NCBI GenBank assembly: GCA_964512105.1
Contig: CAZEGI010000011.1
Coordinates: 1 to 35,828 of the forward strand
Length of the DNA: 35,828 nucleotides
Direction of reading: 5' to 3'
Source: CAZEGI01 sp964512105
Lineage (GTDB): Archaea > Altiarchaeota > Altiarchaeia > IMC4 > CAZEGI01
Under the pieces are notes generated by a model. The model did no database searches. It was not told the DNA's origin and saw nothing but the letters and a program-made list of their open reading frames with translations. Of this stretch, positions 23,012 to 29,803 are shown piece by piece (positions within the stretch are counted from its first letter, which is position 1; every line of letters starts with the position of its first letter). The position numbers were made by a program, and so were the translations under genes.

Positions 23012-25825
23012 GCCCTCGATGTAGATTCCGGGCTTCATGGGCAACGCGTACTTTGATTTTCCTTCGGGGTCGTGGGTTGGCTCCTTTTGGATTTCAACCC
23101 TGCATGAAAATTCCCTTTCCAGGAATGCCTTTGAGCTTTCCAGCAACTCTAATTCTTGTTGCTGGTTGAACAAAAACTCCGGAAGCTCTTCCTTCCGGGT
23201 TTGCATGAGTTTGGCGGCTTCCTTTCCGTGCTTTCTGATTTCGAGATCTTGCATGAGCACGCGGATTGTTTTACCTTCTTTTATCGCCTTGTACAGCGAG
23301 TACTTCCATTGGGGTGCGATGTATAGATAGATGGTTTTCGGTTTGATTTTTGAAACCTCGAGTATTTTCTGTATGTCCTCCATGAGCTGCCTTATCACTT
23401 CCTCTCGGGATTCGACCTGCGGATTTAACATTCCTTCGTCGCAAACCGGGTATGACGCATTGGACACAAACCCCTTCTCGCCGGATAACTCCCACAGTTC
23501 CTCTGCAAGGAATGGTGTGAAGGGTGCCATGAGTTTTATCCACTCCTTTGCGAATTTTTTTACGACTGCTGCGTTTGGCTCACATCTGCGTGAGTACCAT
23601 ATCCAGTCATTCAGAAGGTTGAAAAAAGCGAACTGCAATGCCTTTCTGGTCTGGAATTTCTCAAGTGCTTCGGTAGAGTTCTTTATTCCCGTATAGAGCC
23701 GGCTCAAGAGCCACAGGTCGATGTCTCGCTCCTTCATTTCGTTTTTCAGGGTGAATGCATAATTCACATTTTCGTAGAACTGCTTCAGTTTTCTTGAAAT
23801 GCTCTCGACAAGGTTTTCCCTCCAGTCGAAGTCCTGCCATGGTTCTGCATTGCTCATGAGAAACAGCCTTACCGTGTCTGCGCCATGCTTCTCGATGGCC
23901 GTTTTTATCAGGATGACGTTGCCCTTGGATGAACTCATCTTCTGGCCGTTGAGGAGACCCATGCCAAATGTCGCTATTCCCTTTGGCCACTTTTCCGGAT
24001 TGAAGAGCGCGGTGTGGTGATACATCATGAAGGTCAGGTGGTTTGGAATGAGTTCGAGGGCAGAACACCGCCAGTCCTGCGGGTACCAGTAATCAAAACT
24101 TTCCCTGATTTCCTTCAGCTTTGATTCTGAGATTTTGGTTTTTTCGGAAATTTCTTTTATGGAACCCTCATTCTTGAAAACAAAGTTGAAAAATTCCTCG
24201 GTCAGCTGTTCCGGCTTTAGTTCTTTCAGAAGATGCGAAATTGTATAGTAGGCCATGTATATAGTCGAATCTGACAGGGGTTCAATCATGAAGCGGTCAT
24301 CGAAAGGCAACCGGGTTCCCAAACCGAAATTCCGGACGCACGGCCATTCGTGGAGCCAGTCAACGGTGTGCAGGTAGTCAGATTTTGTACGCTCGGGTAT
24401 CGTGTTTAATTGCTCGATTGCCGTTTTTGTAACTTCCTTCCAGTCGGAATTTGCGTAATCCAAAAACCATGAGTCTGCCTTTGCAACAATCACGTTGCCG
24501 CCGCACCTGCACATGACGTGTTCCGAAAATTCCAGCATGGTATCGGCTTTCCCTTCATCAAGCAGCTCCTGCTTCACCTTTTCCTTTGCGCGTGCGACTG
24601 CCATACCCTTGTATTTTCCGCTGTTCTCGTTCATCACGCCCTTGTGGAATCCTTCCTTGTAAACGATTTGCGTGGCTTCCTCGAGTTTTTCGGTATCCTT
24701 CTGGCTTTTTATTCCCATGTCGCTGCAGATTTTCAGGGCAGCTATGTCCCCAAACGCATCGGTTTTTATTATCGGGATGACTTTGATTTTCTTTATTTCC
24801 TCGTGATTCAAACCGTATTTCTTGCACAGTTCCTTGTTATCCTGCAGGTCCTTCAACCCCATCCAGTCGTATGGGGCGTTGGAAGGTACAGACGTAACGA
24901 GACCGCTGCCGACATTCGAGTCGCAGAACTCCGACGGCAGAATTATTATTTCGCGCTCTATTCCCGGGGCCATGCAGTATTTTCCTAAAAGCTCTGAGCC
25001 TTTTACTTTGCCGATAATCTCGACATCCTTGCCCTGATGCTTGAGTTTTTCCGCACATTCATTGCTTATTATCCAGTTTTCGTTTTGAACCTTTGCTTTG
25101 ACGTATTCCGTATTGGGATTGACCCACATGTTCGTCTGTCCAAAAACGGTTTCGGGTCTTAGGGTGGCAGCGATGATGAACGAATCCCCGAACCGGAACT
25201 TGAGCAGAACAAATTCCTGAACCTCCGCGTTTTCACCCTCAAGAAGGTCGTGCGTGGTTACGGGGTTCTTGTCCTTGAGACAGTACTTGACCGGATGCAG
25301 GCCTTTTTTTACCAGACCCCTTTTGTGTAAAGTCTTGTACTGCCATGTCACGAACATGTTGTAGTGCTTGTCGTTGGTCGTGAACTGCCTACGCCAGTCT
25401 ATTGAATAACCCAAGGCTTTCATAGATGCAAGATAATGGTTCTCGATAAAGTAGCGCGCGAAATCCATGGGCTCCTTCAGATTTTTTATCTCATCATCCG
25501 TGAGACCGTAAACGCCCTTTAGCACGCGGAGCTGTTTTTCCTCGCCTTCCTTCAGCCTTTTCAGAGCACCTATTATCGGCGTTCCGGTGACGTGCCAAGC
25601 CATCGGGAAAAGAACGTTAAAACCCTGCATCCTCTCGAAGCGCGTGATTATGTCCGGAACCGTGTAAGTGCGGCCGTGGCCGACATGCATTCCGCCCGAA
25701 GGATAAGGATAAGCAACAGTTATGTAGAATGCCTTCCTTTTGTCGGGTTCTGGCTCGAAGATTTTTGCATCCGCCCATTTTTTCTTCCACTTTTCCTCGA
25801 TTTCCCTGTGGTCGAATTTTTTCAT
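23006..25825 (-). CDS. leuS: Leucyl-tRNA synthetase, archaeal type
   Basis: LeuS charges tRNA-Leu with leucine. The 939-residue protein has the class I HIGH-type motif HVGH at residues 47-50 (PYPSGGMHVGHGRTY) and the KMSKS-type motif KMSSS at about 629-633. The editing (CP1) insertion between them includes the usual TLRPET segment. A C-terminal anticodon-binding domain is present. It is the last gene of an Lrp-aspC-leuS unit, overlapping aspC by 4 bases. Grouping with a branched-chain-type regulator and a transaminase fits leucine-responsive control. Confidence 0.97.
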   Translation of the reverse strand: MKKFDHREIEEKWKKKWADAKIFEPEPDKRKAFYITVAYPYPSGGMHVGHGRTYTVPDIITRFERMQGFNVLFPMAWHVTGTPIIGALKRLKEGEEKQLRVLKGVYGLTDDEIKNLKEPMDFARYFIENHYLASMKALGYSIDWRRQFTTNDKHYNMFVTWQYKTLHKRGLVKKGLHPVKYCLKDKNPVTTHDLLEGENAEVQEFVLLKFRFGDSFIIAATLRPETVFGQTNMWVNPNTEYVKAKVQNENWIISNECAEKLKHQGKDVEIIGKVKGSELLGKYCMAPGIEREIIILPSEFCDSNVGSGLVTSVPSNAPYDWMGLKDLQDNKELCKKYGLNHEEIKKIKVIPIIKTDAFGDIAALKICSDMGIKSQKDTEKLEEATQIVYKEGFHKGVMNENSGKYKGMAVARAKEKVKQELLDEGKADTMLEFSEHVMCRCGGNVIVAKADSWFLDYANSDWKEVTKTAIEQLNTIPERTKSDYLHTVDWLHEWPCVRNFGLGTRLPFDDRFMIEPLSDSTIYMAYYTISHLLKELKPEQLTEEFFNFVFKNEGSIKEISEKTKISESKLKEIRESFDYWYPQDWRCSALELIPNHLTFMMYHHTALFNPEKWPKGIATFGMGLLNGQKMSSSKGNVILIKTAIEKHGADTVRLFLMSNAEPWQDFDWRENLVESISRKLKQFYENVNYAFTLKNEMKERDIDLWLLSRLYTGIKNSTEALEKFQTRKALQFAFFNLLNDWIWYSRRCEPNAAVVKKFAKEWIKLMAPFTPFLAEELWELSGEKGFVSNASYPVCDEGMLNPQVESREEVIRQLMEDIQKILEVSKIKPKTIYLYIAPQWKYSLYKAIKEGKTIRVLMQDLEIRKHGKEAAKLMQTRKEELPEFLFNQQQELELLESSKAFLEREFSCRVEIQKEPTHDPEGKSKYALPMKPGIYIEGS

Positions 25826-26976
25826 TTCAGATTGTTTGTGAATTTTCTCATCCTTTCAAGAGCTTCCTCGATGGTTTCCCTTGAGACCGAATAACTGCAG
25901 CGTATGTAGCCCTCACCGCTTTCACCGAAGGTCGAACCCGGAACCGCGGCGACGCCCGCCTTATTCAGGAGTCGCTCTCCGAAGTTTTCCGATGTCAATC
26001 CGGTTTTCTTTATATTCGGGAAAGCGTAGAACGCACCCTTGGGCATTATGCAGCTCACGTTCTTCAACTCGTTCAAACCCTTGACAAGTAACCTTCTCCG
26101 CTTGTCGTATTCCTGCACCATTTCCTTAACGTATTTTTCGCAACCGAATGCTGCAAGTGCGGCATACTGCGATATCGTCGGGGCGCAGAGCATCGTGTAC
26201 TGATGGACTTTCATCATGGCCTCTATGATTTCGGAGTTGCCTGCGGCGTAACCAACACGCCATCCCGTTGAGGCATATGCCTTTGAAAATCCGTTTATGG
26301 TTACAACGTTTTTTTCCATCCCCTTGAATGAACCGATGGAGTAATGTTTCATCCCGTCATATATCAGCTTCTCGTACAATTCGTCAGAAACAACCATAAG
26401 GTCATGCTCGATTGCGATGTCCGCGATTTCCTCAAGGTCTTTTTTTGTAAGAACGCTACCTGTCGGGTTATTCGGCGAGGCAACGATTATCGCACGGGTT
26501 TTTTTGGTTATTCGTTTTTTGATGTCCTCCGGCCGGACTCTGAAGTCGTTTTCCTCGCGCATCGGAACCGGCACCGGCTTTGAGTGTGCGAACCACACGC
26601 ACGGCTTGTAGGAGACGTACGACGGCTCCGGAACCAGAACCTCGTCACCCGGATCGAGAATTGCGCGGAACACCAAATCGAGGGCCTCGCTCGTTCCCGT
26701 GGTCACGAGAACCTGCGTTTCCGGATTTACGGAAATTTTGTTGTCTTTTTTTAATTTTTTTGAGATTTGTTCCCTGAGTTCAAAAAGGCCGTAATTCGAC
26801 GTGTAGGTCGTTGAGTCGTTCTCTATTGTATCTATTGCCTTGGATTTTATCGGGTCCGGAGTAGGGAAGTCCGGCTCTCCGACGCCCAGACTCACAACAT
26901 CCTTGCTTTTCTCTACAAGGTCGAAAAACTTCCGAATACCAGAAAACGGTATTTCATCAACACGCTTTGAAATCAT
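25822..26976 (-). CDS. Class I PLP-dependent aminotransferase (aspartate/aromatic type)
   Basis: The 384-residue enzyme moves amino groups between an amino acid and a 2-oxo acid using pyridoxal phosphate. The Schiff-base lysine is Lys232 in NGFSKAYASTGWRVGYAAGN. SPNNPTGSVL supplies the conserved Asn, VSDELYE the Asp/Tyr pair, and FGESGEGYIRCSYS the carboxylate-binding Arg. Substrate cannot be fixed: aspartate, alanine, aromatic and branched-chain enzymes share these motifs. Context (Lrp upstream by 14 bases, leuS downstream with overlap) suggests amino-acid synthesis, possibly the last leucine step. Confidence 0.92.
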   Translation of the reverse strand: MISKRVDEIPFSGIRKFFDLVEKSKDVVSLGVGEPDFPTPDPIKSKAIDTIENDSTTYTSNYGLFELREQISKKLKKDNKISVNPETQVLVTTGTSEALDLVFRAILDPGDEVLVPEPSYVSYKPCVWFAHSKPVPVPMREENDFRVRPEDIKKRITKKTRAIIVASPNNPTGSVLTKKDLEEIADIAIEHDLMVVSDELYEKLIYDGMKHYSIGSFKGMEKNVVTINGFSKAYASTGWRVGYAAGNSEIIEAMMKVHQYTMLCAPTISQYAALAAFGCEKYVKEMVQEYDKRRRLLVKGLNELKNVSCIMPKGAFYAFPNIKKTGLTSENFGERLLNKAGVAAVPGSTFGESGEGYIRCSYSVSRETIEEALERMRKFTNNLK

Positions 26977-26990
26977 TTTCTAACAGTGTT

Positions 26991-27470
26991 CTAAGGACTC
27001 AGCGCCAGCCGTTTGTTTTCCTCGTCGAAGAACAAGGCACCGTCACGCTTGAACTCCCGCATTATGATTTGTGTGTTTGTGCCGAGAACCTCTTTTTTCG
27101 GAGCCAGTTTTTCGGTAACAAAGTCGCCTATCTGGTCAAGATTATCGACCTCGACGATAACTGCCAGATCGTATTCACCAGTAACCACGAAGATGTCCTT
27201 GACCTTGGGGTCCTTTGAGATGTCCTTGCATATCTTTGCGAATCCCGTCCTGCTTTGCGGCACTACCTTGACGTTTATTATCGCGTGCGCTTTTTGGAGA
27301 CCAAGTTTCTTCCAGTCCACAATTGTCTTGAAACCGCGGATTGCGCCTTTCTTCTTCAGTTCCCTTATCTTCTGTTCGACCTTTTCCTCGCTAATGCCAA
27401 GCATGGTTGCCATGCTTTTTGCGGATGCACGAGCATCGTTCTCAAGTAACTTTAAGAGTTCATTTTCCAT
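26991..27470 (-). CDS. Lrp/AsnC-family transcription regulator
   Basis: The 159-residue protein has an N-terminal winged helix-turn-helix (LLKLLENDARASAKSMATML, then EKVEQKIRELKKKGAIRGF) and a C-terminal RAM ligand-binding domain (AHAIINVKVVPQSR, FVVTGEYDLAVIVEV). The family senses amino acids, often leucine or lysine, and commonly controls neighbouring biosynthesis genes; here aspC and leuS follow. ATG 27470 is chosen over GTG 27479 because TATA-like sequence at 27491-27499 is about 25 bases upstream. Ligand is not deducible from sequence. Confidence 0.93.
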   Translation of the reverse strand: MENELLKLLENDARASAKSMATMLGISEEKVEQKIRELKKKGAIRGFKTIVDWKKLGLQKAHAIINVKVVPQSRTGFAKICKDISKDPKVKDIFVVTGEYDLAVIVEVDNLDQIGDFVTEKLAPKKEVLGTNTQIIMREFKRDGALFFDEENKRLALSP

Positions 27471-27490
27471 TGTTACCACCGTGTAAAGGT

Positions 27491-27499
27491 AATAAATTT
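27491..27499 (-). promoter_or_regulatory. TATA box of the lrp-aspC-leuS operon
   Basis: AAATTTATT on the minus strand is centred about 25 bases before ATG 27470. Confidence 0.5.
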
Positions 27500-27529
27500 T
27501 GGGTAATAAAAAGAGATGTTTTGAAGAAA

Positions 27530-28582
27530 TTAAAGCAATTTCTTCTTGTAAGCCAACTCGGCGTTCAAAACGCTTGCTCCCGCTGCCCCGCGGATGGTGT
27601 TGTGCGACAAACAGGTGAATCTTAGTACACCTTCCCTCTTCTTGGCAATCCTGCCGACTGTTGTCGCCATTCCGTTTCCAACCATCCGGTCCAGCCTCGG
27701 CTGCGGCCTGTTCTCTTCGTCGCGGACGACTATCGTAGGGTCCGGTGCAGACGGCAGTTTTAGTTTTTGGGGTTCGCTCTTGTATTTTTTGAGAGCGTTC
27801 TTTACGTCGTCCACTTCGAACTTCTTTTTCAAGCCCGCGACAACCACTACGATGTGACCGTCCAGGACTGGAACCCTGTTACAGGATGCGCATATCGAGA
27901 ATTCCGCATTCTTTACTTTGCCCCCGGAAAGTGCACCCAGAATTTTTAGTGGTTCTAACTCGACCTTCTCCTCCTCCCCGCCGATGAACGGTATAAGGTT
28001 GTCAAGAATCGCCATTGACGGCACACCATCGTAACCCGCTCCGCTCAGTGCCTGCATTGATGTCACGTTGACCCAGTCTATGCCGAAGCCATCCATTATC
28101 GGTTTCAATGGAATCACGAATGCTATGGTTGTGCAGTTCGGATTTGTCACTATGTAACCGTTCCAGTTCCTGTTTTTCTTCTGCTTTTGCACCATATCCA
28201 AATGCTCTGGATTCACATCTCCTATCAGCAAGGGAACGTCATCGTCCATCCTGTAGGTTTTTGTATTCGAAAAGAGGGGAACTTCCTTTGCAAATGATGC
28301 CTCTGCCTCGCGTGCGATCTCTGCGGGAATTGCAGAGAATATCAGGTCGAGTTTGTTTTCCCTTACAGACTTTACATCGATAAGATCAACTTCCATGTCT
28401 GCGATTTTTTCAGGGATTTCTCCTGCAAGGTACCACTTCGCTGCTTCGTTGTATTTCTTTCCCGCGCTTCTCTCGGATGCCATTACTGAAGCCACCTCGA
28501 AGTAGGGATGACCCTCCAGCAATTCGATAAACCTCTGCCCCACCATTCCTGTGGCACCTAAAATTCCTGCTTTGAGTTTCAT
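27530..28582 (-). CDS. asd: Aspartate-semialdehyde dehydrogenase
   Basis: Asd reduces aspartyl phosphate to aspartate semialdehyde, the branch-point to lysine, threonine, methionine and isoleucine. The 350-residue protein opens with the NADP-binding GILGATGMVGQRFIELL. The catalytic cysteine is in TNPNCTTIAF, and CNRVPVLDGHIVVV contains the active-site His. It belongs to the archaeal/fungal-type subgroup (LSGAGYDGVPSM). ATG 28582 is preferred over an upstream TTG at 28603 because homologues begin with MKLKAGILGATG-like residues and AGAAGG precedes it as a ribosome-binding site. Its 5' region contains two palindromes. Confidence 0.96.
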   Translation of the reverse strand: MKLKAGILGATGMVGQRFIELLEGHPYFEVASVMASERSAGKKYNEAAKWYLAGEIPEKIADMEVDLIDVKSVRENKLDLIFSAIPAEIAREAEASFAKEVPLFSNTKTYRMDDDVPLLIGDVNPEHLDMVQKQKKNRNWNGYIVTNPNCTTIAFVIPLKPIMDGFGIDWVNVTSMQALSGAGYDGVPSMAILDNLIPFIGGEEEKVELEPLKILGALSGGKVKNAEFSICASCNRVPVLDGHIVVVVAGLKKKFEVDDVKNALKKYKSEPQKLKLPSAPDPTIVVRDEENRPQPRLDRMVGNGMATTVGRIAKKREGVLRFTCLSHNTIRGAAGASVLNAELAYKKKLL

Positions 28583-28587
28583 CCTTC

Positions 28588-28624
28588 TACAAAAAACTGA
28601 CAACTTTAGTTGCCGGTTTTTGTA
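28588..28624 (-). promoter_or_regulatory. Long imperfect palindrome in the asd leader
   Basis: A near-perfect hairpin spans 37 bases: on the minus strand TACAAAAACCGG-C-AACT, then AA, then AGTT-GTCAG-TTTTTTGTA, with small irregularities. It lies just before the asd ribosome-binding site (AGAAGG) and ATG, and its 3' arm includes a run of six T. Confidence 0.55.
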
Positions 28625-28641
28625 CGCGAGTAAATCAACAT
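28606..28641 (-). other. Tiny ORF (11 codons) upstream of asd, possible leader
   Basis: The codons read MLIYSRTKTGN then TAA. Thr-Lys-Thr codons (ACA AAA ACC) form part of the 5' arm of the 28588-28624 hairpin. Asd feeds threonine and lysine synthesis, so a stalled ribosome could open the hairpin. The ORF is very short and its ATG may lie upstream of the transcription start, so this is weak. Confidence 0.25.
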
Positions 28642-28649
28642 TTACTCGC
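28626..28649 (-). promoter_or_regulatory. Palindromic operator candidate at the asd promoter
   Basis: A perfect 10-base inverted repeat, GCGAGTAAAT (28626-28635) and ATTTACTCGC (28640-28649) with a 4-base spacer, lies just downstream of a TATA box at 28651-28659, where a bound repressor would block polymerase. An Lrp-type protein encoded 1.1 kb away is one possible ligand; this is inference. Confidence 0.5.
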
Positions 28650-28679
28650 TGTATAAATTAGAAGTTCGGAATAAAAATA

Positions 28680-29342
28680 TCACTTTCTTGTTAGTTCATG
28701 CAGATTTACCAAAAGAACGGATAAAGGAAAATCCAAAAGCATCTTCAACCTGCTTCTCGATTTTATCCGAACCCTTCCGGAACGTATCGCCTCAAGAGGT
28801 TCGTCATCGGTAACAACGCAGACATTCCCGACCTCACGCAGGATATGGGCGTCGCTGCCGCCAACCATGGGCTTTCCGATCTCCTCTGCAACGGCTGTTG
28901 GATTTTTTTTGTTCACGAGCGTGTGGCCGTTCATGACTTCTATTGCGTCGAAATCTAGTTTTTTTGCCAAATCCTCAAAACCTTTTCGATAAGTGTCGTA
29001 GGGATGCGCTGCAATTCCGAGAGCGCCAGTATCATGAATCGCATCAAGAACTTTAGAAACAGGATGGCATTTTTCCCTGTTATGGACATCACCTAAATAT
29101 TTTTCATCAATATCGTTTGTTCCTAAAACCAAGAGATGCCCTTCCCTGCACGAAATTTCAACGCCGGGTATAACCGTAAACTCATCAGAGTTGAATTTCA
29201 TCGCCTCCCGGCTACCGTCCAGTTTGTCATGGTCGGTTATCGATATTCCATTCAAACCGATTTTCCTTGCATATTCTACAATCTCTGCCGGAGTGTTCCA
29301 TCCGTCCGAATGACTGGAATGGATATGTATATCAAAAATCAT
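28680..29342 (-). CDS. PHP-domain metal-dependent phosphoesterase
   Basis: The 220-residue protein has the four PHP motifs: DIHIHSSHSDG at residues 4-14, SITDHD near 34-39, IPGVEIS near 58, and later AAHPYDTYR and VGGSDAHI. These supply the trinuclear metal site of the family, whose standalone members cleave phosphomonoesters or 3',5'-bisphosphonucleotides. The substrate here is unknown. It is transcribed alone, divergent from tRNA-Arg, with a TATA box at 29362-29371. Confidence 0.92.
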   Translation of the reverse strand: MIFDIHIHSSHSDGWNTPAEIVEYARKIGLNGISITDHDKLDGSREAMKFNSDEFTVIPGVEISCREGHLLVLGTNDIDEKYLGDVHNREKCHPVSKVLDAIHDTGALGIAAHPYDTYRKGFEDLAKKLDFDAIEVMNGHTLVNKKNPTAVAEEIGKPMVGGSDAHILREVGNVCVVTDDEPLEAIRSGRVRIKSRSRLKMLLDFPLSVLLVNLHELTRK

Positions 29343-29361
29343 TTTGGCTTTATAGGATAAG

Positions 29362-29369
29362 GATATAAG
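29362..29369. promoter_or_regulatory. Shared TATA element of tRNA-Arg and the PHP gene
   Basis: GATATAAG is centred about 26 bases before the tRNA 5' end at 29392 and about 24 bases before the divergent ATG at 29342. One near-palindromic box could serve both directions. Confidence 0.4.
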
Positions 29370-29391
29370 TTCCCAAGTTATAAATTAATAC

Positions 29392-29672
29392 GGGCCCGTG
29401 GGGTAGCTCGGATATCCTGGGGGACTTCGGTGAGCCCTTTTTCTTTTTCAAAAAGAAAAAGTGCTTCACGCTCGAAATCCTAAAAAGGATTTCGGCGCAC
29501 CAAAACACAAAGTTCGCAAAACTGCAAAGCAGTTTTGGAAACCAAATTCCTTTCAGGAATTTGCGTTGTTTTGAGTGTCCCAAAAAGAAAAGATGCGACC
29601 TACGGTCGCATGGGTGAGGAGATAGATGTTCGAAGAGATCCCTTGACCTGGGTTCGAATCCCAGCGGGTCCG
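29392..29672 (+). tRNA. tRNA-Arg(TCG) with a 207-base intron
   Basis: The acceptor arm GGGCCCG (29392-29398) pairs with CGGGTCC (29665-29671; one G-U), with discriminator G at 29672 and no encoded CCA. The T arm is CTGGG-TTCGAAT-CCCAG. The anticodon stem GGGGA (29420-29424) pairs with TCCCT (29639-29643), giving anticodon TCG at 29427-29429. The intron spans 29431-29637 at position 37/38. The bulge-helix-bulge is canonical: 3-base bulges GGT and AGA separated by the 4-bp helix CTTC (29425-29428)/GAAG (29632-29635), with an inner helix GAGC/GTTC. The mature tRNA would be 74 bases. Confidence 0.9.
29431..29637 (+). other. Highly structured tRNA-Arg intron
   Basis: The intron contains five hairpins: CTTTTTCTTTTT/AAAAAGAAAAAG (29437-29461), GAAATCC/GGATTTC (29474-29493, inside GTGC/GCAC), CAAAACTGC/GCAGTTTTG (29517-29537), CAAATTCCT/AGGAATTTG (29543-29563) and ATGCGACC/GGTCGCAT (29593-29611). 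The third and fourth are enclosed by CAAAACA (29501-29507)/TGTTTTG (29567-29573), as in the modules near tRNA-Ser. No convincing homing-endonuclease ORF is present. Confidence 0.75.
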
Positions 29673-29679
29673 TTCCGCC

Positions 29680-29706
29680 CTTTTTCTCTTTTTAAAAGAG
29701 AAAAAG
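29680..29706 (+). terminator. Palindromic element after tRNA-Arg, likely terminator
   Basis: CTTTTTCTCTTTT and AAAAGAGAAAAAG form a 13-bp stem with a 1-base loop. The T-runs, 8 bases after the tRNA, fit archaeal termination. Together with flanking CCC before it and TGC then CCCAAAAAGA after it, it resembles the element at 29435-29464 plus 29578-29586 in the intron. Confidence 0.6.
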
Positions 29707-29773
29707 TGCAGGTTGCCCAAAAAGAGAAATACTAATGATCCGAGATATTTTTCCTTTTTGAGAGCGACAACCA

Positions 29774-29781
29774 GATTTAAG
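29774..29781 (+). promoter_or_regulatory. TATA box for the PEP-synthase-like gene
   Basis: GATTTAAG is centred about 27 bases before ATG 29804. That supports this start over the in-frame GTG at 29795. Confidence 0.5.
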
Positions 29782-29803
29782 TTAACTATTCGTAGTGTAT
29801 TAC

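Noticed and set aside
29535..29735. Protein-coding ORFs across tRNA-Arg and its intron
   Set aside because: They cross the mature tRNA and hairpins and show no domain; a homing endonuclease would need its conserved motif.
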